Shown: positions 1 to 7,104 of the stretch, piece after piece | Position numbering within the stretch: the first letter of the stretch is position 1 | How the letters are laid out: each line of letters begins with the position of its first letter | Notes under the pieces: generated by a model | The model's database searches: none | What the model was told of the DNA's origin: nothing | Seen by the model: only the letters and a program-made list of their open reading frames with translations | From: an uncultured Bacteroidales bacterium | GTDB taxonomy: Bacteria; Bacteroidota; Bacteroidia; Bacteroidales; UBA932 | Assembly: GCA_934695325.1 (NCBI GenBank) | Contig: CAKUVD010000002.1 | Location: forward strand, 1 to 64,000 | Length of the DNA: 64,000 bases | Direction: 5' to 3' | Position numbers and translations under genes: made by a program

Positions 1-418
1 ATACAATAAGGGCAAGGCATTGTTCTCTTCCATCGGATGTGCAGCCTGCCATCGTCCTTCGTGGAAGACTGGTGAGGACCATATACAGGACCCTAACCTT
101 ATGTTCTCTGACAAGGATATGCCTCGTTATCCGAACCAGACCATCTGGCCTTATTCCGACTTCGTACAGCATCGTCTCTATATGGAGAACGATATCCGTA
201 CAGGATGGTGCCGTACCACTCCTCTGTGGGGCCGTGGCCTCAGCAAGCTCTGTACCGGAGCCGAGGACCGTCTGCACGATTGCCGTGCAAGGAACACTAT
301 GGAGGCCATTATGTGGCACGGCAATGCTAAGAGCGATGCCCGTAAGTCCATCGAGGCGTTCCGCAATCTCTCCAAGGAAGACCGTGATGCCATCATCTTC
401 TTCTGTGAGTCGATATAG
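1..418 (+). CDS. Di-heme oxidoreductase (DHOR/DUF1111 family), C-terminal part
   Basis: The reading frame is open from the window edge, so the start is missing. The visible part begins just before a heme c motif (CAACH, about residue 13) in a GxALFxxIGCAACH context. It ends in the family's typical tail with LHDCRARNTMEAIMWHG followed by an AR...F..LS...RDAI helix. These blocks match the C-terminal cytochrome-like domain of the di-heme oxidoreductases once called thiol oxidoreductases. The protein would act in the periplasm with covalently bound heme c. The next gene is a cytochrome c synthetase of the CcsBA type, which fits a heme-attachment need. The physiological substrate cannot be told from sequence. 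A plain c-type cytochrome is less likely because of the conserved tail. Confidence 0.82.
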   Translation, partial: YNKGKALFSSIGCAACHRPSWKTGEDHIQDPNLMFSDKDMPRYPNQTIWPYSDFVQHRLYMENDIRTGWCRTTPLWGRGLSKLCTGAEDRLHDCRARNTMEAIMWHGNAKSDARKSIEAFRNLSKEDRDAIIFFCESI

Positions 419-520
419 TGCGGCTGCCCCGAGCGGCTTCTGCTGAATATCAGTTGTCTGCCTTTCAGTGATTTCGGGATTCCGCAATTGCTGAAGGGCA
501 TTGCCTTTATAAATTTAGCT

Positions 521-2707
521 ATGAGATATCTGAAATTTTCCGTTGTGACACTGACTGCCGTCTTGATAGTCGTAATGGCGGTGGCTACGTGCATTGAAAA
601 CGTAAAGGGAACTCCGTTCGTGGCGGAGCATATCTACGGGGCGGTATGGTTCGTCCTGCTGTGGGCGGCATTGGCCTGTGCCGGACTTGCATTGATCCTG
701 AAAGCAAAGTTGCAGAAGCGATTACCTGTATTTATGCTCCACGTGTCGTTTCTGGTCATTCTTGCGGGGGCATTGACTACATACCTCACATCGGAAAGAG
801 GAAGCATACATCTTAGGACTGGGGAGCCTGAGTCTCAGTTCGTGCTTGCCGACAGCACTGTGCGGAATCTGGAATTTACATTGACCCTCAATGACTTTGC
901 GGTCGAATGCTATCCCGGTACGGATTCTCCGATGGACTACGTCTCACACGTGACGGCTGACGGGACTTCTCTGGATATCTCGATGAACAATATCGGAAGA
1001 TACCGTGGCTACCGCCTTACTCAGGCCGGGTATGACAGCGATATGGGCGGGACGAGCCTGAGAGTGCTTTATGACCCATACGGAATAGCATTGACCTATA
1101 CGGGCTATGCTCTCTTGCTGATTTCCATAATCGCACTTTTCTTCAGCCGTAGGACTCATATCAGGGATCTTTACCGGAAAGCCTCTGCAGTGGCTTTGGC
1201 ATTGGTGGCATTCGCATTGTCCGGACCTGCAGCCTCGGCGGAAGAAATCCCTCGCATCGACGGTCGTGTGGTGGAGGCGTTCAGCCGTGTATGTGTGCTA
1301 TATGATGGCCGTGTATGCCCTGTCGCCACTGTAGCCGATGCCTTCGTCACCAAACTCTCCGGAAAATCCGGATGGAATGGCTACAGTTCATCGGAAGTCT
1401 TCGCCGGATGGACTTTCGAATTCGCATCGTGGGAGGATGTCCCGATGATACGCATAAAGGACAAGGCTGCCCGAAAGGCTCTGGGAATCAGTGGACAATG
1501 GGCTTCGTTCAATGATTTCTGGGACAAGTACAATGCCTATAAGCTGGAGAAGCCGCTGGAGGAGGCCTATCGTAGTGGCGATACGCAGACCATCCGCCAC
1601 TTGCGCGATGCTGATGAGAAGTTCAATGTCATCCGTATGTTTTATAACGGGGAGATGCTGAAGATGTTCCCGTGCAAGGCCGGGGATTCTATGGCCTGGC
1701 TTGCTCCCGGTGAGAGAAGCTCAAAGGTGGACCTTCCTGAGAATGAGTGGGTATTCGTCAGGAAATCAATGGACTACGTCACTGAGAAGATTATGAGTGG
1801 CGATCCGTCCGGTGCTGTGGTTTTGCTAGGTAAGATAGCGGACTATCAGCGTCTCCGTGCAGGTGAGGCTGTCCCGTCGAAGTGGAGCGTCCGCTGCGAG
1901 ATTTTCTACGGCTGGCTGAACGGGATGCGCTGGGAGGTGATGCTTTATCTGACCTTGTCCCTGCTGCTGGCCATCTGCTTCTCGCTGGGAATCGCCGACG
2001 GACGTGACCGGATGTTCGGATATGCCCTCATCATCGTGATGTCCGTCCATCTGACCGTGCTGCTTGCGCTGCGCTGGATAGTCTCTGGTCACGTGCCTCT
2101 GTCCAACGGATTCGAGACAATGCAGTTCCTCGCTTGGTCTGTCCTTCTTATGACAATGCTGCTGTCCCGTCGTTTCCCTATATTCTTGGGATTCGGGCCT
2201 CTGCTGGCATCTTTCGCCCTGCTTGTGGCAATGATCGGAAGCGGAAGTCCTCAGATAACGCCGCTAATGCCGGTGTTGCACTCGCCACTGCTTTCGGTTC
2301 ACGTTATGGTGATAATGTTCTCCTACGCATTGTTCGCGATGATGATGCTTATCGGCGTGCAGGGACTTCTCTGTCACCACCGCGGCGACCTGGAGAGAGA
2401 GGAGGCGCTTGCTGCATTGTCACATCTGCTGCTTTATCCGGCGGTCTTTTTCCTGGCTGTCGGCATCTTCATCGGCGCTGTCTGGGCGAATGTGTCCTGG
2501 GGCCGCTACTGGAGCTGGGATCCGAAGGAGGTGTGGGCGCTGATAACAATGCTTGTTTATGCGGCGCCACTCCATTCCGCCTCGCTCCGCTGCTTCCGCA
2601 GTCCACGGGTGTTCCACATTTACTGCATCCTGGCATTCCTCAGCGTCTTGGTCACATATTTCGGTGTGAACTTCATCCTGGGCGGTATGCACAGTTATGC
2701 TTCTTAA
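521..2707 (+). CDS. ccsBA: Cytochrome c biogenesis protein, fused ResB/CcsB-CcsA (System II synthetase)
   Basis: A 728-residue membrane protein that would export heme and join it to CxxCH motifs of apocytochromes at the outer face of the inner membrane. The N-terminal third has ResB-like membrane segments (about residues 7-95 and 185-235). A periplasmic stretch follows, and the C-terminal half is a CcsA domain with many membrane helices. The WGRYWSWDPKEVW block near residue 660 is the heme-handling tryptophan-rich motif, and histidines flank it in GHVPLSNGFE, SVHVM and PLHS. The start chosen is ATG 521 (MRYLKF), because the upstream in-frame alternative at 488 is a TTG. It lies 100 bases after the di-heme oxidoreductase and probably shares its transcript. 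The fused architecture is usual in Bacteroidota. Confidence 0.93.
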   Translation: MRYLKFSVVTLTAVLIVVMAVATCIENVKGTPFVAEHIYGAVWFVLLWAALACAGLALILKAKLQKRLPVFMLHVSFLVILAGALTTYLTSERGSIHLRTGEPESQFVLADSTVRNLEFTLTLNDFAVECYPGTDSPMDYVSHVTADGTSLDISMNNIGRYRGYRLTQAGYDSDMGGTSLRVLYDPYGIALTYTGYALLLISIIALFFSRRTHIRDLYRKASAVALALVAFALSGPAASAEEIPRIDGRVVEAFSRVCVLYDGRVCPVATVADAFVTKLSGKSGWNGYSSSEVFAGWTFEFASWEDVPMIRIKDKAARKALGISGQWASFNDFWDKYNAYKLEKPLEEAYRSGDTQTIRHLRDADEKFNVIRMFYNGEMLKMFPCKAGDSMAWLAPGERSSKVDLPENEWVFVRKSMDYVTEKIMSGDPSGAVVLLGKIADYQRLRAGEAVPSKWSVRCEIFYGWLNGMRWEVMLYLTLSLLLAICFSLGIADGRDRMFGYALIIVMSVHLTVLLALRWIVSGHVPLSNGFETMQFLAWSVLLMTMLLSRRFPIFLGFGPLLASFALLVAMIGSGSPQITPLMPVLHSPLLSVHVMVIMFSYALFAMMMLIGVQGLLCHHRGDLEREEALAALSHLLLYPAVFFLAVGIFIGAVWANVSWGRYWSWDPKEVWALITMLVYAAPLHSASLRCFRSPRVFHIYCILAFLSVLVTYFGVNFILGGMHSYAS

Positions 2708-2726
2708 ACGTTTTCGCGAAAAAGTG

Positions 2727-2757
2727 TTGCTGAAATCAGATTTTGTACATATATTTG
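2727..2757 (+). promoter_or_regulatory. Bacteroidota-type promoter (TTG, 20 bp, TATATTTG) with no gene downstream
   Basis: TATATTTG at 2750-2757 matches the TAnnTTTG -7 element, and TTG at 2727-2729 sits 20 bases upstream. No plausible coding frame follows on this strand before the terminator at 3033-3074, so it would drive a non-coding transcript or be a chance match. Confidence 0.45.
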
Positions 2758-2810
2758 CTATTGCCAATGAAATTAGACCTTGTCGAATCCTAAAGCGTTT
2801 TTCTCTGGCT

Positions 2811-2830
2811 TTCAAAAATCCATTTTTGAA
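2811..2830. repeat. Perfect 20-bp palindrome next to sigma-54-like promoter
   Basis: TTCAAAAAT at 2811-2819 and ATTTTTGAA at 2822-2830 are perfect inverted copies separated by CC. The 2-base spacer makes a DNA operator more likely than an RNA hairpin. It ends five bases before the -24 element at 2835. Confidence 0.5.
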
Positions 2831-2834
2831 TGTT

Positions 2835-2850
2835 TGGCACGATTAATGCA
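2835..2850 (+). promoter_or_regulatory. Sigma-54-like promoter
   Basis: TGGCACG-ATTA-ATGCA keeps the -24 GG and -12 GC dinucleotides at exact spacing and differs from TGGCACGNNNNTTGCW at one base (A for the first T of TTGC). Transcription would start near 2861 and enter the structured region below. No coding sequence follows. Confidence 0.6.
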
Positions 2851-2860
2851 ATAGTATGAG

Positions 2861-3074
2861 TCAAGTGAATAATATTATTGGTTGGTTATTATAATGGTTA
2901 GTTAGTAGTGTTTAGTTATGGTATCACGTTGTACTGCCAGATGAGAAATCTCGCCAAGACGTAGATACGAATCTACAGCGGGCCGCCCGGATTCCTGGGC
3001 GGCCCGCTTGTGTTTTATCTGGCGTCATTATATACGAAAAAACGGACTGAAATTCTTCAGTCCGTTTTTTCGTA
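2861..3074 (+). ncRNA. Candidate structured small RNA
   Basis: The stretch between ccsBA and the tRNA genes has no coding frame of note but several perfect stems. GCCAGAT (2936-2942) pairs with ATCTGGC (3017-3023) and would close a multibranch structure. Inside it, GTAGAT/ATCTAC (2961-2966, 2971-2976) makes one hairpin. AGCGGGCCGCCC/GGGCGGCCCGCT (2977-2988, 2997-3008) makes a 12-bp GC hairpin directly abutting the first. The first 70 bases are rich in G and U with repeated GGTTAGT-like runs and look single-stranded. A 19-bp terminator hairpin ends it at 3074. I do not recognise it as any named RNA. The boundaries are inferred from the promoter and terminator. Confidence 0.45.
3033..3074. terminator. 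Bidirectional intrinsic terminator
   Basis: A 19-bp perfect stem (3033-3051 with 3056-3074, loop ATTC) carries A6 on one arm and T6 on the other, so it gives a U-tract in both directions. On the minus strand it starts right at the 3' end of tRNA-Met. On the plus strand it would end the candidate sRNA. Confidence 0.85.
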
Positions 3075-3146
3075 GCGGGTCGCAGGATTGAACTGCGGAC
3101 CTCATGATTATGAATCATGCGCTCTAACCAGCTGAGCTAACCCGCC
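3073..3146 (-). tRNA. tRNA-Met (anticodon CAU)
   Basis: The minus strand folds into a full cloverleaf of 74 bases with acceptor GGCGGGT/ACCCGCT, D-arm GCTC...GAGC, anticodon stem CATGA/TCATG with loop TTCATAA, and T-stem CGCAG/CTGCG. The anticodon is CAU. The G1 start and the stem sequence suit an elongator Met tRNA rather than an initiator. A lysidine-modified Ile2 tRNA cannot be excluded by anticodon alone. Pair 1-72 is G-U. CCA is not encoded. It is the second gene of a two-tRNA transcript. Confidence 0.9.
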
Positions 3147-3170
3147 ATAACTGGTCAGAGACCAGATTTT

Positions 3171-3243
3171 GTTGAGATAGAAGGATTCGAACCCTCACTG
3201 ACAGAGCCAGAATCTGTAGTGCTACCATTACACCATATCTCAA
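3171..3243 (-). tRNA. tRNA-Gln (anticodon CUG)
   Basis: A cloverleaf of 73 bases on the minus strand has acceptor TTGAGAT/ATCTCAA, anticodon stem ACAGA/TCTGT with loop TTCTGGC (anticodon CUG), and T-arm GAGGG-TTCGAAT-CCTTC. CCA is not encoded, and the base in the discriminator position reads C. It is transcribed first, from the promoter at 3275-3305, and is followed 24 bases later by tRNA-Met. Confidence 0.88.
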
Positions 3244-3274
3244 TGTAATCCTGATGTTTCTCACATCGGGACTG

Positions 3275-3305
3275 CAAATTTACAACACTTTTCCGATTCC
3301 ACAAA
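3275..3305 (-). promoter_or_regulatory. Promoter of the tRNA-Gln/tRNA-Met unit
   Basis: Read on the minus strand, TTTG (3305-3302) is followed after 19 bases by TAAATTTG (3282-3275), a full match to the Bacteroidota housekeeping promoter. tRNA-Gln begins 32 bases downstream. Confidence 0.8.
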
Positions 3306-3461
3306 TTTTTTTGCTTCTTTTTGTCGCCGGGTAGGCCTTTTTATGAGATAAGAAGCTGTTTTGAAATTCTTATTGAAGGTTTGCGACGGCATACTTCAGG
3401 CTTGACCGAGAAATCGTGGAAGAAAGTGGTGCCTATCTGACCATAGAGTGCTGAAGGGACT

Positions 3462-3962
3462 TTACGGCTCTCTCCTATAGACTAAGGCTGTCGCCCAGAC
3501 TTCGCAGCCCTCACATCGGCCTACGAAGCCCAGCTTCTCAGTCGTCGTCGCCTTTATCGAGATGCAGGATACGGGAATGTCCAGCACTGCGGCAAGAACA
3601 GAGCGCATATCTCCGATATATTTACCTATCTTGGGCTTCTGCAGCGCTATGGTTATATCTGCATTGCCGATGTCATAGCCTTCATTCCGTACCAGTTCCG
3701 CCACTTTCCTGAGCAGAATTTTGCTGTCCACCCCTTTCCACTCGTCGGAAGTGTCTGGGAAGTGATGCCCGATGTCTCCGAGTGCGAGGCATCCCAGCAG
3801 GGCGTCGCAGAGTGCGTGAATCGCCACGTCGCCGTCGGAATGTGCGACAAATCCACAGTCAGAGTCGATTCTGATGCCGCCGAGCCACATCGGAAGACCC
3901 TCCGCTATCTGATGAACATCGTATCCGTTGCCCACCTTGAAAGGGCATATCGTATTAGCCAT
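3462..3962 (-). CDS. ispF: 2-C-methyl-D-erythritol 2,4-cyclodiphosphate synthase
   Basis: A 166-residue cytoplasmic enzyme of the non-mevalonate isoprenoid pathway that cyclises CDP-methylerythritol 2-phosphate with release of CMP. The metal site is visible in GYDVHQ (residues 13-18) and in the histidine of SDGDVAIHALCDALLG (about 42-57). GDIGHHFPDT follows near 62, and ATTTEKLGFVGR near 140 forms the nucleotide-binding part. Length is normal for the family. It is transcribed alone, divergently from the small membrane protein gene at 4071. The pathway partner IspD lies at 49.8 kb rather than next to it. Confidence 0.95.
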   Translation of the reverse strand: MANTICPFKVGNGYDVHQIAEGLPMWLGGIRIDSDCGFVAHSDGDVAIHALCDALLGCLALGDIGHHFPDTSDEWKGVDSKILLRKVAELVRNEGYDIGNADITIALQKPKIGKYIGDMRSVLAAVLDIPVSCISIKATTTEKLGFVGRCEGCEVWATALVYRREP

Positions 3963-3982
3963 AATATGATGTGTTTGTATGG

Positions 3983-3990
3983 CAAAAGTA
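3983..3990 (-). promoter_or_regulatory. Probable ispF promoter -7 element
   Basis: TACTTTTG on the minus strand, 21 bases before the ispF start, fits TAnnTTTG. I see no clear -33 partner. It lies 12 bases from an oppositely directed element. Confidence 0.5.
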
Positions 3991-4002
3991 AAGAAAATAT
4001 GT

Positions 4003-4010
4003 TAAATTTG
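4003..4010 (+). promoter_or_regulatory. Probable promoter -7 element of the mutL gene run
   Basis: TAAATTTG fits the consensus and lies 60 bases before the first gene at 4071. It is back-to-back with the ispF element, so the two start sites share one short control region. Confidence 0.5.
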
Positions 4011-4070
4011 CTTGATTAAGATGTCGTTTTCGGTGAATGATGCCGGATACGGCACACAAAAATTCCAGTT

Positions 4071-4358
4071 ATGGCGAATTTCGGATGGTTCGGCGAAAGT
4101 GAACACAGAGTGTTCGACTATAAGCCTATATATTACGATAAGGAGAAAGATGAACTCAAGCAGAAGTTCGGCAAGGTCGATGGCTCGCTTGAGCATAAGG
4201 ACGGGCAGTATGTGCCCGGCTCGTATCTTCACGGGGCATTCCGCGGGGGCGTGAAGAAGCGCGGTTCCAGCAAGGCCCAGAAGATCATCACTCTGGCAGG
4301 GCTTGTGCTGTTCGCCGTCGTGATGATATATATCACCAAGTTCTACGCATTGCTCTAA
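4071..4358 (+). CDS. Small C-terminally anchored membrane protein, unknown function
   Basis: A 95-residue protein opening with MANFGWFGESEHRVFDYKP, a pattern I associate with a small uncharacterised Bacteroidales family. Residues 1-68 are charged and soluble. One hydrophobic segment near residues 72-92 (IITLAGLVLFAVVMIYI) anchors it, probably with the N-terminal part in the cytoplasm. The alternative upstream start at 4012 is in another frame. It heads the run that continues with mutL 105 bases later. No enzyme motif is visible, and I assign no function. Confidence 0.75.
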   Translation: MANFGWFGESEHRVFDYKPIYYDKEKDELKQKFGKVDGSLEHKDGQYVPGSYLHGAFRGGVKKRGSSKAQKIITLAGLVLFAVVMIYITKFYALL

Positions 4359-4463
4359 CGCCGCCCGCCGGAAACTGCAGATGTCCGTGCCGGAATTCTC
4401 CCCGTGGACGTCGTGGTGACGTGTCCGGCTAAGACAGCGTGGCGTGAACGCTCTTCAAATGAT

Positions 4464-6425
4464 ATGGAAATAAGGATATTACCCAGCAATATAGCGAATA
4501 TGATCGCTGCCGGAGAAGTGGTGCAGAGACCGTCTTCGGTGGTGAAGGAACTGATGGAGAATGCCGTGGATGCCGGAGCGACGCAGATAACGGTCATTCT
4601 CACTGATGCGGGGAGGACATTGATACAGGTCATAGACAACGGCTGCGGAATGTCCCCGGATCAGGCAGTGCTGTGCTTCGAGCGGCACGCCACATCGAAG
4701 ATTGCCACGGCGGAAGACCTGATGGACATAACCACATTCGGTTTCCGCGGAGAGGCTCTGGCATCCATAGCCGCCGTGTCGGAGGTGACGCTGAAGACAC
4801 GCCGGCCGGAAGACGAAATCGGATGCCAGGTGGAATTTGCGGACTCGAGGCATATTTCCACTGATGAAATCTCCACCCCGGCAGGCTCTAACTTTTCCGT
4901 AAGGAATCTTTTCTATAATGTCCCGGCCAGGCGCAAGTTCCTCAAATCTGACAATGTAGAGCTCAAGCACGTGACAGAGGAGTTCATCCACGTGGCCCTG
5001 ACCAGGTCAGATGTCGGTTTCAAACTCATCCACAACGACAAGGAGATGTATGTGCTGAAACCTGCCAAGTCGCTGAAATACAGGATACAGGATCTGCTGG
5101 GAAATTACGTCGTCAGTCAGGTTGTGGACATAAGCGCAGACACGTCTGTCGTCAATATCCGAGGCTATGTCGGCAGGCCTGATTTCGCAAAGAAAGCGCT
5201 CGGGAACCAGTTCTTCTTCGTAAACGGGAGATATTTCCGCAGTCCTTACCTGCACAAGGCCGTGATGAATGCCTACGAGAATATGCTTCCCCAGGGTACC
5301 ACGCCTTCATATTTCATATATCTGGAGGTGGATCCGCACGGCATAGACGTGAACATCAGCCCGACCAAGACGGAGGTAAAGTTCGAGGAGGACAGCGTAG
5401 TGTTCCAGACATTGTACGCTTGCGTGAAAGAATCCCTGGGCCGTAATTCATTCGGGGCCAGCATTGATTTCGAGGCGGACAATGACCTGCCTGTATTCAG
5501 CAACAATTTCGACAAGTACCGTCCCGATGTGTCGGTGCCTGACGTAGCTCTGAACCCGGAGTATAATCCTTTCGACGTGATGGAAGGCCATTCAGCTGGA
5601 TTTCCCTCCCAGTCCGTGCCAAGGCAGGATGTTCCTGCAAGTGCAGGCTCCAATCCTGCCGCTGACAGCAAGGCCAAGGCTGCCGGACTGGATTTTCCTC
5701 TTCCGGACTATTCCGGAGCAGGGGAGGACTTTGCGTCGGCTGCCGGAATTTATCCTTCTGCCGGCTGGGATGAACCTCAGGAGCAGGGTGGATATAATCC
5801 TGGAGCATACATTGACAAGAGGGACGACTACGGGAAGCTTTTCGAGGAAAGAGTGGCGGCTCAGCCGTCTGTGCTGGTAGTAAAGAAGAAATATATCGCC
5901 GCTACGGTGGCTTCCGGCGTGCTGTTCATAAATATCCGGCGTGCCAGGGAGAGAATACTGTACGAGCGTTTCTTGAAGGCACTGAAAGGTGGAGAGCACG
6001 TTACGCAACGCGCCCTGTTCCCTGTCCAGGTGGCTGTGGGCGTGGATAACAGGCTGATTTTCGATGAACATTCAGAGCTGCTGAAATCACTTGGCTTCGA
6101 CATTGTGCCGTTCGGGGTGGACACCATCGTGGTGAACGGTATGCCTGAGGGCTTCCAGGTAGACCAGAGCAGCGTGGAATCGACTATGGCCGACGTTCTC
6201 ATAGCATTGTCCGAGAACCATACGATGCTGCCTGGGATGATGGAGTCCTCGATGGCTGAGAAGTTCGCGCGTATGGGTGCCGCAGAGGGAGGGCCTGTGG
6301 AATCCCCTGCCGAGGCCAAGAGCTTGATGGATACGTTGTTCACTTGCTCAAATTCCGAGTTCACCAGTTCGGGCAGGCGCATTATGAGCATCATCACAGT
6401 CGAAGACATTGACAAGAAATTCTGA
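4464..6425 (+). CDS. mutL: DNA mismatch repair protein MutL
   Basis: A 653-residue GHKL ATPase that links MutS recognition to strand processing. The N-terminal ATPase motifs are clear: KELMENAVDAGA (about 28-39), DNGCGMS (58-64), TFGFRGEALASIAAV (91-105) and NVPARRKFLKS. A proline- and glycine-rich linker (about 345-460) precedes the C-terminal dimerisation domain. ATG 4464 (MEIRILPSNIA) is chosen over 4404 because family members begin at this motif. In the C-terminal domain, the segment where the endonuclease motif DQHA(X)2E(X)4E is expected reads INIRRARERILYE, so the Asp, Gln and His appear lost. A C-terminal CPHGRP motif is also not seen. The rhomboid gene follows after five bases. Confidence 0.95.
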   Translation: MEIRILPSNIANMIAAGEVVQRPSSVVKELMENAVDAGATQITVILTDAGRTLIQVIDNGCGMSPDQAVLCFERHATSKIATAEDLMDITTFGFRGEALASIAAVSEVTLKTRRPEDEIGCQVEFADSRHISTDEISTPAGSNFSVRNLFYNVPARRKFLKSDNVELKHVTEEFIHVALTRSDVGFKLIHNDKEMYVLKPAKSLKYRIQDLLGNYVVSQVVDISADTSVVNIRGYVGRPDFAKKALGNQFFFVNGRYFRSPYLHKAVMNAYENMLPQGTTPSYFIYLEVDPHGIDVNISPTKTEVKFEEDSVVFQTLYACVKESLGRNSFGASIDFEADNDLPVFSNNFDKYRPDVSVPDVALNPEYNPFDVMEGHSAGFPSQSVPRQDVPASAGSNPAADSKAKAAGLDFPLPDYSGAGEDFASAAGIYPSAGWDEPQEQGGYNPGAYIDKRDDYGKLFEERVAAQPSVLVVKKKYIAATVASGVLFINIRRARERILYERFLKALKGGEHVTQRALFPVQVAVGVDNRLIFDEHSELLKSLGFDIVPFGVDTIVVNGMPEGFQVDQSSVESTMADVLIALSENHTMLPGMMESSMAEKFARMGAAEGGPVESPAEAKSLMDTLFTCSNSEFTSSGRRIMSIITVEDIDKKF

Positions 6426-6430
6426 AATTT

Positions 6431-7093
6431 ATGAGCTATTACTATAATTATGACGACCGCGGAGGCTTCCTTTCATCCATACCTCCTGTCACCAAGAACC
6501 TGATAGCCATCAATGTGCTGATATTCATAGCGACATTGATAAATCAGGACTTTATGGTCAGGTCCTTCGCTATGTTCTACCCTGCGTCACCGCTGTTCCA
6601 TCCGTGGCAGATCATCACCCATATGTTTATGCACGGTGGATTCTGGCACATATTCTTCAATATGTACACCCTTTGGATGTTCGGGACAGTCCTGGAGAGA
6701 AGCATAGGCTCACGCAAGTTCCTGATATTCTATTTCGTAACCGGACTTGGAGCGGCGGCCCTGCACACAGGCGTCGAATGGCTTCAGGCGCAGATGCTTG
6801 CAGGGACCTATGGCTATTACTCACTGCTTATGACCCCGACCCTCGGTGCTTCAGGCGCCATTTATGGTGTTCTCATTGGATATGCGATGTGCTACCCACA
6901 GTCAAAACTTACATTGCTCTTCCCGCCGGTGACATTGTCCGCCAAATGGTTCGTGATCATATTTGCCGTGATTGAACTTGGTACCGGCATCTCTGGCTTG
7001 CAGGACGGTGTGGCGCATTTCGCACATCTGGGCGGAATGTTGTTCGGTTGGTTTCTCATCCGTTGGTGGCGCCAGAAAGGTCGTCTGTATTAG
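6431..7093 (+). CDS. Rhomboid family intramembrane serine protease
   Basis: A 220-residue protein with about six membrane helices. The catalytic serine is in GASGAIYG (Ser near residue 139) and the catalytic histidine in HFAHLGGMLFG (near 198), the standard rhomboid dyad. HMFMHGGFWHIFFNMYTLW (about 64-82) holds the conserved HxxxN-type loop. It would cut transmembrane substrates within the inner membrane; the substrates are unknown. The gene starts five bases after mutL and 11 bases before the next gene, so it is in the same transcript. Confidence 0.92.
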   Translation: MSYYYNYDDRGGFLSSIPPVTKNLIAINVLIFIATLINQDFMVRSFAMFYPASPLFHPWQIITHMFMHGGFWHIFFNMYTLWMFGTVLERSIGSRKFLIFYFVTGLGAAALHTGVEWLQAQMLAGTYGYYSLLMTPTLGASGAIYGVLIGYAMCYPQSKLTLLFPPVTLSAKWFVIIFAVIELGTGISGLQDGVAHFAHLGGMLFGWFLIRWWRQKGRLY

Positions 7094-7104
7094 CCTGGTC
7101 TCGT

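Noticed and set aside
2711..2722. TTTTCGCGAAAA palindrome just after ccsBA as a terminator
   Set aside because: A 12-base palindrome without a loop cannot form a stable hairpin; it may be chance.
2924..3118. 64-codon minus-strand frame running through tRNA-Met and the candidate RNA
   Set aside because: It begins inside a tRNA and its terminator and its sequence is dictated by those structures, so it is not a gene.
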